Positions 24,345 through 33,121 of a stretch of DNA of 64,000 nt are shown piece after piece. The notes under the pieces were generated by a model. It was not told the DNA's origin and made no database searches. It saw only the letters and a program-made list of their open reading frames with translations. The stretch comes from Pseudomonadota bacterium. Its GTDB lineage: Bacteria > Pseudomonadota > Gammaproteobacteria > Burkholderiales > Chitinibacteraceae. Positions within the stretch are counted from its first letter, which is position 1, and the number at the start of each line of letters is the position of its first letter. The stretch lies in NCBI GenBank assembly GCA_026399755.1, contig JAPLQI010000016.1, forward strand, positions 1-64,000. Reading direction: 5' to 3'. The position numbers and the translations under genes are program-made.

Positions 24345-26156
24345 TCAATGTTGCCAGCGTAGATTCAGCATGGCATTACGACCCAGCGTGCTGTAATCCT
24401 TTGCCAATTCGTATTCGGTGTCGAATACATTGTTAACACGGGCGCTGGCTTGCCAGTCTTTAGCAAACTGCCAGTTCACACTCAGATTAGCGAGGGCGTA
24501 GCCTGCCAGACGGGCGCGTGGAGCGCCAAATATATCTTCTTCACGATGTGCTTGTGCTTGTACTTCGCCGCGAGCGGTCCATTGGCCCTGCGTTACACCC
24601 ACATAGGCTGAGCCAAATTGCTTGGCACGGCGCGTGAGTTGCTTGCCATCTGTTGACCCACTGGAAGTATCTTTGGCATCCAGTAAATCAAAGCTACCAC
24701 CGGCTTGAAACATCTCGCCTTGCCAGTCTGCTGTGAAGGTAATGCCTTTTAGCTTTGCATTACCAATCACGGTTGTGGTGGTTTTGCCTGTTTCTAGCAT
24801 GCCATCGATTTCGTTGTGGTAAGCCGTTGCGCTCAGTTGGATATTGTTTGCTTCAAAGCGAACAAAAACTTCCGTATTTTTGGAGGTCTCTGGTTGCAAT
24901 GTCGGCGAGCCATAGTTTGGGTAATAGAGCTGATTAAACGTGGGTGCGCGGTAGCCAGTACCAAAGCTGCCGCCTACTTTCCAAGCATTCGCAAGCTGCC
25001 AAGATGCTCCGATGCTGCCATTGGTGTTGTCTCCAAACTGGCTATTGTTGTCATTGCGCAGGTTCAGCTGCAATGCAATATCGTCAAAATGAGCAAGATA
25101 ACCAGCCAGCAGGCTGTTAATGCGGCGCTGGTCGACATCAAATTTGGTGGTGCTGCTAACTGCTTGCTCTAGTGTTTCTGCACCTACGGTCATGATGCCT
25201 GGGCCAACTTTAATTTCATTGAGCCAAGACAATTGAGTTTGTTTGGTTTTAAAGCGGCTTTCACCTGAACGCGTGTAGTTTGTGCTGTCATCAATGCTGA
25301 CGCCCGCTTGTAATTTGCTGGTCCAGTTCTTTGTAAAACTATTGTTCATCCAGAATGTAGCGCTACCATTCGTGCCATCATCCCTATCGTCATAGTTGCT
25401 TGAAATGGATGAGTCGTAATGGTTTTCTACTTTGGCTTGTAACAGACTTGCGCCAAATTCATTTGCTTCATTGATGCGATGGCTAGCATTGATCGATAAG
25501 CTGGTATTTTCATAGCCATCGGTATCGGTGCTCAATGTGCCTGCTTTAGGATTGGATCGTGCACTAATTCCATCTGTTTTGCTGTGTGCTAAACCGATGG
25601 AATAGCGAGTACCATCCTCGCCGCCAGAAATATGAGCGCTGGTAGTTTGGGTGTTTTCTGTACCAAAGCCTACTTCTATAGATGGATGAAATCCTTTATC
25701 ACCTTGGCGGGTAAAGATTTGAATTACGCCACCAATCGCATCCGAGCCATAAAGACTAGCCGCTGGGCCGCGCAGGATTTCGATCCGTTCAATTTGTGCA
25801 AGCGGAATATGCTGTAAGGCAGCAGCTCCTGCCGTTGCTGAACCAAATCGTATGCCATCAATTAGATAAACCGCTTGTTGGCTGCTGGAGCCGCGAATAA
25901 AAATGCCACCGCTTTTACCTGCGCCACCATTGCTGGTGATTTGCACCCCCGGCTGGCGAGCGAGTAATTCTGGCAGGCTGATTGCACCTGCTGTTTCAAT
26001 GGTTTTTTGATCGATAACGGTTACATCGCCAATGACTTCTTTGGCGGCTTGTGGCAAGCGGGCTGCGGTGGTGACAACGGCAGGTAGCTGAATGGTTTCA
26101 GCTTGTGCACAGATGCTGGCGACTAAGATGGTTAAAGGGGCGATACGGAATAACAT
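24345..26156 (-). CDS. btuB: TonB-dependent vitamin B12 receptor BtuB (copy 2)
   Basis: 603 residues from ATG 26156, which has AGGAGAG upstream and is followed by a signal peptide (MLFRIAPLTILVASICA|QAE). The plug contains LPELLARQPGVQITSNGGAG, FIRGSSSQQAVYLIDGIRFG and IEILRGPAASLYGSDAIGG; the barrel closes NVFDTEYELAKDYSTLGRNA. Paralogous to copy 1 but not identical anywhere at length, so the duplication is old or one copy was acquired. Transcribed alone from its own cobalamin riboswitch, convergent with eutR. Confidence 0.93.
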   Translation of the reverse strand: MLFRIAPLTILVASICAQAETIQLPAVVTTAARLPQAAKEVIGDVTVIDQKTIETAGAISLPELLARQPGVQITSNGGAGKSGGIFIRGSSSQQAVYLIDGIRFGSATAGAAALQHIPLAQIERIEILRGPAASLYGSDAIGGVIQIFTRQGDKGFHPSIEVGFGTENTQTTSAHISGGEDGTRYSIGLAHSKTDGISARSNPKAGTLSTDTDGYENTSLSINASHRINEANEFGASLLQAKVENHYDSSISSNYDDRDDGTNGSATFWMNNSFTKNWTSKLQAGVSIDDSTNYTRSGESRFKTKQTQLSWLNEIKVGPGIMTVGAETLEQAVSSTTKFDVDQRRINSLLAGYLAHFDDIALQLNLRNDNNSQFGDNTNGSIGASWQLANAWKVGGSFGTGYRAPTFNQLYYPNYGSPTLQPETSKNTEVFVRFEANNIQLSATAYHNEIDGMLETGKTTTTVIGNAKLKGITFTADWQGEMFQAGGSFDLLDAKDTSSGSTDGKQLTRRAKQFGSAYVGVTQGQWTARGEVQAQAHREEDIFGAPRARLAGYALANLSVNWQFAKDWQASARVNNVFDTEYELAKDYSTLGRNAMLNLRWQH

Positions 26157-26279
26157 GACTCTCTCCTGAGTGCTACACCCGCTGTGTAGCGATGGTAGCA
26201 GCAGGGGGAGCAGGAGATGATGCACGGCCAAAGCGCGATGAATCTCACCCGCTTCGTGCACCCTGCCGCGCGTTGGTTG

Positions 26280-26490
26280 CCTTGGCTGAGTGTCAGCAAA
26301 GGTCTAAGGCCGGTCTCCGGGCTTGCAAGAGTCGCTATCGATTTGGAAAAACCGATAGATCAATACACCGCCTTCTCATCTTATTTAGATAGTGGCCGTG
26401 GGTGTATTTACGCTTGCTTACCGTTGCAGGGGCAGCGCAGGATTTGAACCTGCTTCCCGTTTCACTCGTGTTGAGCACCTTATAAGGGGC
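26280..26490 (-). promoter_or_regulatory. Cobalamin riboswitch upstream of btuB copy 2
   Basis: Read on the minus strand: GGTGC (26479-26475), CGGGAAGCAGGTTCAAATCC, CGCTGCCCCTGCAACGGTAA, B12 box GGCCACTA (about 26398-26391), GAGAAGGCGG and AAGCCCGGAGACCGGCC (26324-26308). The hairpin CCTTTGCTGA/TCAGCCAAGG (26302-26280) follows, equivalent in place to that of riboswitch 1 but different in sequence. Beyond it both leaders share a GC-rich stretch before the start codon. Confidence 0.95.
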
Positions 26491-26591
26491 GGATTGTATA
26501 CTGCCTTGGCATTTCTTGCCTTTCGGTTTTCAGGCATATTTATTTGTATTTAAGTAAGTATTTGGAATATAGCAGCGCTTTAGGCAAAAAA

Positions 26592-26617
26592 AACGCCACG
26601 CATAGAGCGTGGCGTTG
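26592..26617 (-). terminator. Terminator after gltL
   Basis: AACGCCACGC-ata-gaGCGTGGCGTT hairpin, with a T-rich run on the minus strand, 18 bp beyond the gltL stop. Confidence 0.85.
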
Positions 26618-26634
26618 ATTGGAGCAAGCTGCGC

Positions 26635-27363
26635 TTAGTGTTGCAAAATCTTGGATAAGAATAGTTGCGCACGCTCAGAGCGAGTTTGGTTAAAGAACTC
26701 GTCCTTGCTGGCGTCTTCTACGATATGGCCTTGATCCATAAAGATCACGCGGGTAGCCACTTTGCGGGCAAAGCCCATTTCGTGGGTGACACACATCATG
26801 GTCATGCCTTCCTGAGCTAGCTCTACCATCACATCCAATACTTCATTGACCATTTCTGGATCAAGAGCAGAGGTTGGTTCATCAAACAGCATGGCGATGG
26901 GGTCCATCGCGAGCGCACGGGCAATGGCTACGCGCTGCTGCTGACCACCGGACAACTGGCCGGGGTATTTATTGGCTTGGGCTTTGAGGCCAACTCGGTC
27001 GAGCAGTTTTAAGCCTTTTTCCATTGCTTCGTCGGTGCTGCGGCCAAGCACGCGCTGCTGGGCTAGGCACAGATTGTCGGTGATCGACAGGTGAGGGAAT
27101 AGCTCAAAATTCTGGAATACCATACCGACTTTAGAGCGCAATTTAGGTAAATCGGTTTTTGGGTCTCCCACTGAAGTGTCACCAATCAGGATGGTGCCTT
27201 TTTGAAAAGGCTCCAAACCATTTACACATTTGATCAAGGTGGATTTACCCGAGCCAGATGGACCGCACACCACGATCACTTCACCTTTTTTTACTTCAGT
27301 GCTGCAGTCAGTTAGAACTTGAAAGCTGCCATACCATTTATTGACATTCTGGATTGAAATCAT
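26635..27363 (-). CDS. gltL: Glutamate/aspartate ABC transporter ATPase GltL
   Basis: 242-residue ATPase of the polar amino acid uptake family. Walker [19 protein letters not shown], signature [19 protein letters not shown], Walker [18 protein letters not shown] and switch His in [10 protein letters not shown] are intact. ATG 27363 follows GAGAGG. Last gene of the gltI-J-K-L operon, with a terminator behind it. A close paralogue lies at 29970. Confidence 0.9.
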   Translation of the reverse strand: MISIQNVNKWYGSFQVLTDCSTEVKKGEVIVVCGPSGSGKSTLIKCVNGLEPFQKGTILIGDTSVGDPKTDLPKLRSKVGMVFQNFELFPHLSITDNLCLAQQRVLGRSTDEAMEKGLKLLDRVGLKAQANKYPGQLSGGQQQRVAIARALAMDPIAMLFDEPTSALDPEMVNEVLDVMVELAQEGMTMMCVTHEMGFARKVATRVIFMDQGHIVEDASKDEFFNQTRSERAQLFLSKILQH

Positions 27364-27445
27364 ACTACTAACCTCTCTTTCAAACGGCGTTGAAGCTGTG
27401 CTTCTGCGCGATATTGTTTGCATAAAGCTACCGTGTAAGTGGACT

Positions 27446-28111
27446 TTACACAGTCAGTTTTTTTTGTAAACGCTTCACCAGCATGGAAGCACTAAAGCTA
27501 ATCAGGAAATATACCGCGCCAGCCAGTAATAAGAATTCATGGGGCTGGCCAACAATATCGCCTTTTGAGCGAGCTGTATTTAGAAAATCCATCAGGCCAA
27601 CGGCATAAACTAAAGATGTATCTTGAAACAAGATAATGCTTTGCATCAAGAGCAAAGGCATCATTTTTCGAAAGGCTTGCGGCAAAATAATTAAGCGCAT
27701 GGCTTGGCTGTAATTCATACCCAAGGCATAGGCTGCATTAATTTGGCCTTTAGAAATCGCCTGAATACCGGCGCGCACAATCTCGCAGTAATAAGCCGCT
27801 TCAAACATCATAAAAGCGATTAAACAAGAGGTAAATGCGCCAATGGGGGTTGGCCTACCTGTAATCCAACCAATAATAAATGGCACCATAAAGTAAAACC
27901 AAGTGATGACCAAGAGTAAGGGTATAGATCGGAAATAATTGACATAAAAACCGGCGAGTTTAGATAAAACCGGATTACTCGACATCCTTGCTAGTGCCAG
28001 TAATGTCCCTAGGGCTACGCCACCTATGACAGCAAAAAACAGTAGCTCAAGCGTGAGCGCCATGCCTTCGATAAGCCCTGGCAGGGCTGGGCCAATATTT
28101 GATAAATCCAT
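27446..28111 (-). CDS. gltK: Glutamate/aspartate ABC permease GltK
   Basis: 221-residue inner-membrane permease of the HisM/GltK class. The EAA-type loop is GINAAYALGMNYSQAMRLII (from residues ~135), and the N-terminus LPGLIEGMALTLELLFFAVI is typical. Starts one base after gltJ; paired with GltJ to form the channel. The 82-bp gap to gltL holds no gene. Confidence 0.9.
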   Translation of the reverse strand: MDLSNIGPALPGLIEGMALTLELLFFAVIGGVALGTLLALARMSSNPVLSKLAGFYVNYFRSIPLLLVITWFYFMVPFIIGWITGRPTPIGAFTSCLIAFMMFEAAYYCEIVRAGIQAISKGQINAAYALGMNYSQAMRLIILPQAFRKMMPLLLMQSIILFQDTSLVYAVGLMDFLNTARSKGDIVGQPHEFLLLAGAVYFLISFSASMLVKRLQKKLTV

Positions 28112-28112
28112 C

Positions 28113-28859
28113 TTATTTTCCTCCCAGCGACATTAAACCTGGCACACTGGTTTTCTTTTCTACCCAACGCATGAGTATCATAAGGCTCATATTCAGGGTG
28201 AAGTAAATAATGGTCGCAAGGGTAAATGCTTCAAACAAATTAGCCGTGAATTCTGCTGTTTGTTTGGTTTGCGCCAATAGCTCCATCAGGCCAATTAAGG
28301 ATGCGACCGATGAATTTTTAAATACATTTAGAAATTCAGAGGTGAGCGGTGGAATAATAATTCGGAAAGCCTGTGGCAGCAGTACGTGGCGATAAGTTTG
28401 AGCGATATTCAGGCCCAAAGCATAGCCTGCATTAATTTGCCCTTTGGGTAGTGCTTGAATACCGGTGCGTACTTGCTCGCAAACACGGGCCGAAGTAAAC
28501 AAGCCTAAGCAAATCACGACGCTGATAAAGGCTGAAGTAGATGGTTTGATATCTTGTTTAAACCAAATTTCCAGCGATTCTGGCAGGAAATCTGGCACTA
28601 AGAAATACCAAATAAATAATTGTACTAAGAGCGGAATATTGCGAAATAGCTCGACATAGGCGCTTGCAAATCCTGAGACCCAACGATTAGGCAGTGTGCG
28701 TGCAACCCCCATAATCGTGCCTAAAATAAGCGCAATAATCCATGCTGATAAAGCCAAGGCGAGCGTCCAGCCTAGCCCAGAAATAAACCAGTCTAAATAA
28801 ATTTCACTACCAATACCGGTGGAGTTAAAGAAAACGCCCCAATCCCAGTTGTAATTCAT
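28113..28859 (-). CDS. gltJ: Glutamate/aspartate ABC permease GltJ
   Basis: 248-residue permease with conserved GQINAGYALGLNIAQTYRHV (EAA-like loop) and LPQAFRIIIPPLTSEFLNVF. N-terminal MNYNWDWGVFFNS is the usual GltJ start. Separated from gltI by a stem-loop that may adjust the ratio of binding protein to permease. Confidence 0.9.
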   Translation of the reverse strand: MNYNWDWGVFFNSTGIGSEIYLDWFISGLGWTLALALSAWIIALILGTIMGVARTLPNRWVSGFASAYVELFRNIPLLVQLFIWYFLVPDFLPESLEIWFKQDIKPSTSAFISVVICLGLFTSARVCEQVRTGIQALPKGQINAGYALGLNIAQTYRHVLLPQAFRIIIPPLTSEFLNVFKNSSVASLIGLMELLAQTKQTAEFTANLFEAFTLATIIYFTLNMSLMILMRWVEKKTSVPGLMSLGGK

Positions 28860-28880
28860 ATCTTATCCCCGAAGGTAATA

Positions 28881-28901
28881 GGGAGGCCCAATGAGCCTCC
28901 C
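28881..28901 (-). promoter_or_regulatory. Stem-loop between gltI and gltJ
   Basis: GGGAGGC/GCCTCCC hairpin with seven-base loop and no U-run, in the gap behind the periplasmic binding protein gene. Such hairpins in ABC operons commonly protect the binding-protein mRNA and reduce downstream expression. Confidence 0.55.
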
Positions 28902-28930
28902 TTGATGCTGTAGATCCTAGTTCGGATCTT

Positions 28931-29827
28931 TTACATCTGTTCTGCAGATTTATCTGTTGGGCTAGCAATTAGCTTTTTCAGATCATCGCTCATAGGGAAA
29001 TTTAGGTTTAGGCCTTTTGGTGGAATAGGCTGAGTAAACCAGCGTGCATATACGGCCTTGATGCGGCCACTCTTGTAAAGATCAGCGATGGAATCATCGA
29101 CCAGTTTTTTGAACTGAGGGTCTTCTTTACGCAGCATGCAGCCGTAAATTTCATTCGATTGTGGTGCGCCAACAATGGCCCAGTCTGCTGGTGATTTGGC
29201 TTTAGCAATTTCACCGGCTAATAAAGCATCGTCCATCATAAATGCAGCGGCACGATTCGATTCCAGCATCAGGAAGGATTCGCCGTGATCCTTAGCACTG
29301 ATGATATTCATATTCATTTTCTTTTCTTCGTTCATCTTTTTAATCAGACGTTCCGAAGTTGTGCCCGCCGTAGTTACGACGTTTTTACCCGCTAAATCTG
29401 CAAAGTCTTTAATGCCGGATTTTTTATTGGTCAGCAAGCGCGTGCCAATTTCAAAAATGCCGTTTGAAAAAGCGACTTGTTTTTGACGCTCTACATTATT
29501 GGTGGTGGAGCCACATTCCAAATCAACCGTGCCGTTTTGCACGAGGGGAATACGTGTTTGTGAAGTCACTAAGTTATAGCGAACTTCAATAAAGGGCATA
29601 TTGAGTTTTTTCTTGATCGCTTCGGCAACGTGATTTGCAACTTCAACCGAGTAGCCAATTGGGCGTTGGCTATTATCTAGATAGGAGAAGGGGATGGAAG
29701 AATCTCGGTGGCCTAGTACTAAGGTTTTAGTTTCTTTAATCTTTTTTAATGTGCCGCTTAATTCTTCCGCTTGTGCGGTTGCGCTAAAAAGAGTGGATAC
29801 AGCCAAAACAAGCAATAATTTCTTCAT
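28931..29827 (-). CDS. gltI: Glutamate/aspartate-binding periplasmic protein GltI
   Basis: 298 residues with signal peptide MKKLLLVLAVSTLFSATAQA. GHRDSSIPFSYLDNSQRPIG, DLECGSTTNNVERQKQVAFS and AAFMMDDALLAGEIAKAKS are characteristic of GltI. ATG 29827 has GGAG nine bases upstream; the longer frame to 29881 would hide the signal peptide. First gene of gltIJKL. Confidence 0.92.
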   Translation of the reverse strand: MKKLLLVLAVSTLFSATAQAEELSGTLKKIKETKTLVLGHRDSSIPFSYLDNSQRPIGYSVEVANHVAEAIKKKLNMPFIEVRYNLVTSQTRIPLVQNGTVDLECGSTTNNVERQKQVAFSNGIFEIGTRLLTNKKSGIKDFADLAGKNVVTTAGTTSERLIKKMNEEKKMNMNIISAKDHGESFLMLESNRAAAFMMDDALLAGEIAKAKSPADWAIVGAPQSNEIYGCMLRKEDPQFKKLVDDSIADLYKSGRIKAVYARWFTQPIPPKGLNLNFPMSDDLKKLIASPTDKSAEQM

Positions 29828-29928
29828 CGGGTGTTCTCCTAAAATCACGGGGGATCTGTATTTGTTTAAGAGTATAGGCATGCTAAGAAAATAAGACCTG
29901 TGGGGATAATCCTTAGTGTTTAAAACAA

Positions 29929-29950
29929 AAACGGCCCATAAGGGCCGTTT
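29929..29950. terminator. Terminator behind the orphan GltL-like gene
   Basis: AAACGGCCC-ATAA-GGGCCGTTT hairpin, flanked by an A-run on the plus strand (a U-run on the minus strand). Separates 29970-30728 from gltI. Confidence 0.85.
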
Positions 29951-29969
29951 GGATGTTAGCTTACAAATA

Positions 29970-30728
29970 TTACTGCTGCATAGGGGCTAGAATCTGACGC
30001 AAAAATTGCTTTGCTCTATCGTGCTGAGGATTAGTAAAGAAGGCTTCTGGATGCGCATCTTCTAAAATCACGCCTTGATCGAGAAATAACACACGGTCTG
30101 CCACTTCACGGGCAAAGCCCATTTCATGCGTCACCACCATCATGGTCATGCCCGATTCAGCTAGCGTTTTCATGACTTGCAGTACTTCACCGATCATTTC
30201 TGGATCGAGTGCTGAGGTCGGCTCGTCAAACAACATCACGCCAGGGTTCATGGCAAGGCCACGGGCAATGGCCACTCGCTGCTGCTGACCACCGGATAAA
30301 TTCGATGGGTAGGCATTTTTTTTGTCGGCCAAACCAACACGCTCAAGCAGTGTAAAGGCGAGTGCTTCGGCCTCGGCTTGCTTCATGCCTTTTACACGGA
30401 TTGGGGCCAGCGTGATGTTTTCTAGCACCGATAAATGTGGGTAAAGATTGAAGTGCTGGAAAACAAAGCCTACTTCGGCGCGTAGCTTATTGATATCTGT
30501 TTTAGGGCTAGTGACTTCTACATTACCAATCCAGATTTCGCCGTCGTTAACAGGCTCTAGCTGGTTGATCGTACGGATCATGGTGGATTTGCCGGAGCCA
30601 GAAGGCCCACAAACCACGACCACTTCACCTTGTTTGACTTCAAGATTGATGTCTTTCAGTACATGGTGGTTGGGGCCATACCATTTATTAACATGATTAA
30701 ATTTGATCATCGGCTTGGATTGGGGCAT
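29970..30728 (-). CDS. Orphan polar amino acid ABC transporter ATPase (GlnQ/GltL type)
   Basis: 252 residues, close in sequence to GltL next door: [60 protein letters not shown] and [12 protein letters not shown]. It has no permease or binding protein of its own in the window. Its transcript should stop at the terminator at 29929-29950, upstream of gltI. It might energise GltJK under other conditions or serve a transporter elsewhere. ATG 30728 is preferred over ATG 30710 though neither has a strong ribosome-binding site. Confidence 0.85.
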   Translation of the reverse strand: MPQSKPMIKFNHVNKWYGPNHHVLKDINLEVKQGEVVVVCGPSGSGKSTMIRTINQLEPVNDGEIWIGNVEVTSPKTDINKLRAEVGFVFQHFNLYPHLSVLENITLAPIRVKGMKQAEAEALAFTLLERVGLADKKNAYPSNLSGGQQQRVAIARGLAMNPGVMLFDEPTSALDPEMIGEVLQVMKTLAESGMTMMVVTHEMGFAREVADRVLFLDQGVILEDAHPEAFFTNPQHDRAKQFLRQILAPMQQ

Positions 30729-30917
30729 GACAAGAGACCTGATTCTGTTAAATATTGTGCAATGTTGGCAAGGCGGGGAAACCCTAGGCTTACTTGATAT
30801 GAGTTTGTCGGGCGGGTGCTTACCCGCCAATGCATCTAATCAAAAGCAAACAGCAGGTTGCCCCCCAATCCTATCAACTTAGCAATAAGCTACGCCATAA
30901 CAGGCATTGGATCATCA

Positions 30918-30974
30918 TAGGGCGGGAGAAACCCGCGTATTTTTCAGCATCGCTCGCGGGTTTCTCCCTCCCTA
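30918..30974. repeat. Inverted repeat R3, copy 2
   Basis: TAGGGCGGGAGAAACCCGCG and CGCGGGTTTCTCCCTCCCTA with loop TATTTTTCAGCATCGCT. Arms changed in parallel (GTGAAAC to GAGAAAC with GTTTCTC), i.e. compensatory. Ends five bases from the ksgA stop. Confidence 0.88.
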
Positions 30975-30978
30975 CAAA

Positions 30979-31776
30979 TTATCGGCCAGCGGCAACAAGG
31001 TAGTTGCTGAGCGCAACATACTGCTCCAGCGTTACATTTTCTGGGCGGCAACTTGGGGAAATGCCCAGCGCTTCTAGCTCGGCATCGCTCACTAGGCTTT
31101 TTACGTTGTTACGCAGTGTTTTGCGGCGCTGGCCAAAGCTTTGTGCGACGAGCTTTTGTAGGTGATTGTAGTCGGTGGCAGGCGCAGGTAGCTCGGCCCA
31201 CGGCACCATGCGCACGATGGATGAGTCTACTTTTGGCGGTGGGAAGAAGGCTTCTGGCGGCACATCGAACACGCGTTCCATATTAAAACGGTATTGCAGC
31301 ATGATGCTTAGGCGGCCGTAATCCGATGTCGAAGGCTCAGCCACCATGCGATCAACCACTTCTTTTTGCAACATAAAGTGCATATCAAAAATGGAATCGC
31401 CAAAGCTTGCCAGATGGAACAAAAGCGGCGTGGAAATATTGTAAGGCAAGTTACCAATCAGACGAATTTTGCTGCCCGGAGCAATCTCTGCAGCCAGCGC
31501 GCCAAAGTCAAAATTCAGCGCGTCCACATTGTGGATCACGAGTTTTTCTGGGGAGAATTTCTCAGATAAATGCGCCACGATATCGCGGTCAATTTCCACT
31601 ACATGTAGGGTGTCGGTGCGATCCATTAAAGGCTTGGTCAGCGCGGCAAGGCCCGGCCCAATCTCAACCAGTACATCGCCTTTACGTGGGCTGACTGAGT
31701 TGATAATGTCGGAAATCACACTTTGGTCTTGTAAAAAGTTTTGTCCAAAGCGCTTACGAGGGATATGCGAAGTCAT
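30979..31776 (-). CDS. ksgA: 16S rRNA dimethyladenosine transferase KsgA/RsmA
   Basis: 265 residues. Dimethylates two adjacent adenines in the 3' hairpin of 16S rRNA. RKRFGQNFLQDQSVISDIIN and VEIGPGLAALTKPLMDRTD hold the SAM-binding site; LIGNLPYNISTPLLFHLASF is the catalytic NLPY motif. Follows pdxA in the conserved lptD-surA-pdxA-ksgA order, but a 270-bp spacer with repeat R2 lies between, so it may have its own promoter. Confidence 0.95.
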   Translation of the reverse strand: MTSHIPRKRFGQNFLQDQSVISDIINSVSPRKGDVLVEIGPGLAALTKPLMDRTDTLHVVEIDRDIVAHLSEKFSPEKLVIHNVDALNFDFGALAAEIAPGSKIRLIGNLPYNISTPLLFHLASFGDSIFDMHFMLQKEVVDRMVAEPSTSDYGRLSIMLQYRFNMERVFDVPPEAFFPPPKVDSSIVRMVPWAELPAPATDYNHLQKLVAQSFGQRRKTLRNNVKSLVSDAELEALGISPSCRPENVTLEQYVALSNYLVAAGR

Positions 31777-31931
31777 TATTTATTCCAGCGAGTTCTATCG
31801 CGGCGTGTGCCACGGTTGTGCGGTGCGCAGCGAGATTGCACACCGCTTTAAAATTGCTAATTACTTAGGAGCGCTAATAACAAGGCAAATCTCCATGAAT
31901 GGCACGAAAAAACGGATTATCTCTCTTGGTC

Positions 31932-31986
31932 TTCTCCGTGGAACTCTGTGTCCTCCGTGTTCTCTGTGGTTCAAGATTTGGGTTTT
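31932..31986 (+). repeat. Repeat R2, single copy
   Basis: TTCTCCGTG heptad run ending GTTCAAGATTTGGGTTTTG. The 45 bases behind it (GTTCGCATGCCTGAGTCGTT...) resemble those behind the R2 copy at 61919-61973 (ATTCGCAAGCTAAGTCATTA...), so the unit extends to about 32020. Lies just downstream of pdxA, the rest of the ksgA-pdxA gap being without other features. Confidence 0.8.
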
Positions 31987-32046
31987 GTTCGCATGCCTGA
32001 GTCGTTACTAAAGTTGATAGTAAGTGATTACATGCGGTTTACAGCA

Positions 32047-33036
32047 TTAAATCGTATTTCCCACTAACTCGATTGCGAGTTGGGTGGCCGCAAGCAGGCT
32101 GCCTGCATCTGCCGTGCCTGTTCCTGCCAAATCAAGGGCTGTGCCGTGATCAACCGAGGTGCGGATAATCGGCAGGCCCAGCGTGATATTAATGCCGTGG
32201 CCAAAGCTGGCGTACTTGAGTACGGGTAGGCCTTGATCATGATACATGGCTAAGACCGCATCGCCCGAGGCGAGGATATTACGATTAAATAGGGTGTCAG
32301 CAGGTAATGGCCCGATTAGCGTCATGCCGGTTTGGCGCAAGGCGTCTAGCACTGGGGAGATAATTTCTATTTCTTCTCTACCCAAATGGCCAGATTCCCC
32401 TGCGTGCGGGTTAAGCCCAGCCACAATAATCCTTGGTTTGGCTATGCCGAATTTAGTTTGTAAATCGTGGTACAAAATCTTGAGTGTGGTGGTGAGCGAT
32501 TCGGCTGTAATGGCTGCTGCCACGTCTTTCAGTGGCAAATGAGTGGTGGCCAGCGCGACACGCATTTCGCTACAGGCCAGCATCATCACCACTTGCGCAG
32601 TCTGAGTTCGTTCAGCCAAATACTCGGTATGGCCGTAGAAAAAACGCCCTAAATCCGCGCCTTCGTTAATCACACCCTTATGAATCGGCGCGGTTACAAC
32701 TGCCGCAAACTCACCACTTTGGCAGCCATCCGTGGCTCTATCGAGCAAATCTATCACATAGCGGGCGTTGCCAGTATTCAGATTGCCCACAGAGCAGGGG
32801 GCCGTGAGTGGAATATGTAAGATAGAGACGGGCGCGTTATTTTCCGGCGAGTAGTCTGGCCAATTGGCATCGATCTGGCTGGCGCTTGCCCGTTCAACAA
32901 GCAGGATTTTGTCGCAGAGAATCACTAACTGGCAAGCGAGTGGCGCAGCTGCTGCCAGCATGGCGCAGATTTCTGGGCCTATGCCTGCAGGCTCGCCGCT
33001 GGTAAGGGCGATGCGGGGCAGTGTGGGTTTGTTCAT
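32047..33036 (-). CDS. pdxA: 4-hydroxythreonine-4-phosphate dehydrogenase PdxA
   Basis: 329 residues; NAD-dependent step of the DXP-dependent vitamin B6 pathway. RIALTSGEPAGIGPEICAML at the N-terminus, VVTAPIHKGVINEGADLGRF, GHTEYLA and the metal-binding region AMYHDQGLPVLKYASFGHGI are conserved. Lies behind surA with an 85-bp gap containing a stem-loop. PLP made by this pathway serves, among others, CobC in the B12 operon. Confidence 0.95.
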   Translation of the reverse strand: MNKPTLPRIALTSGEPAGIGPEICAMLAAAAPLACQLVILCDKILLVERASASQIDANWPDYSPENNAPVSILHIPLTAPCSVGNLNTGNARYVIDLLDRATDGCQSGEFAAVVTAPIHKGVINEGADLGRFFYGHTEYLAERTQTAQVVMMLACSEMRVALATTHLPLKDVAAAITAESLTTTLKILYHDLQTKFGIAKPRIIVAGLNPHAGESGHLGREEIEIISPVLDALRQTGMTLIGPLPADTLFNRNILASGDAVLAMYHDQGLPVLKYASFGHGINITLGLPIIRTSVDHGTALDLAGTGTADAGSLLAATQLAIELVGNTI

Positions 33037-33082
33037 TGATTTTCACACGGCTTTAGAGGTTAAGGCGGTAGGACTGGTGATT

Positions 33083-33111
33083 GATGGCGTGGGCAGGGTG
33101 TCCACGCCATC
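33083..33111 (-). promoter_or_regulatory. Stem-loop between surA and pdxA
   Basis: GATGGCGTGG/CCACGCCATC, a perfect ten-base stem with nine-base loop, without a U-run on the minus strand. Possibly an mRNA-stabilising or attenuating hairpin. Confidence 0.5.
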
Positions 33112-33121
33112 AGATAAAGCT

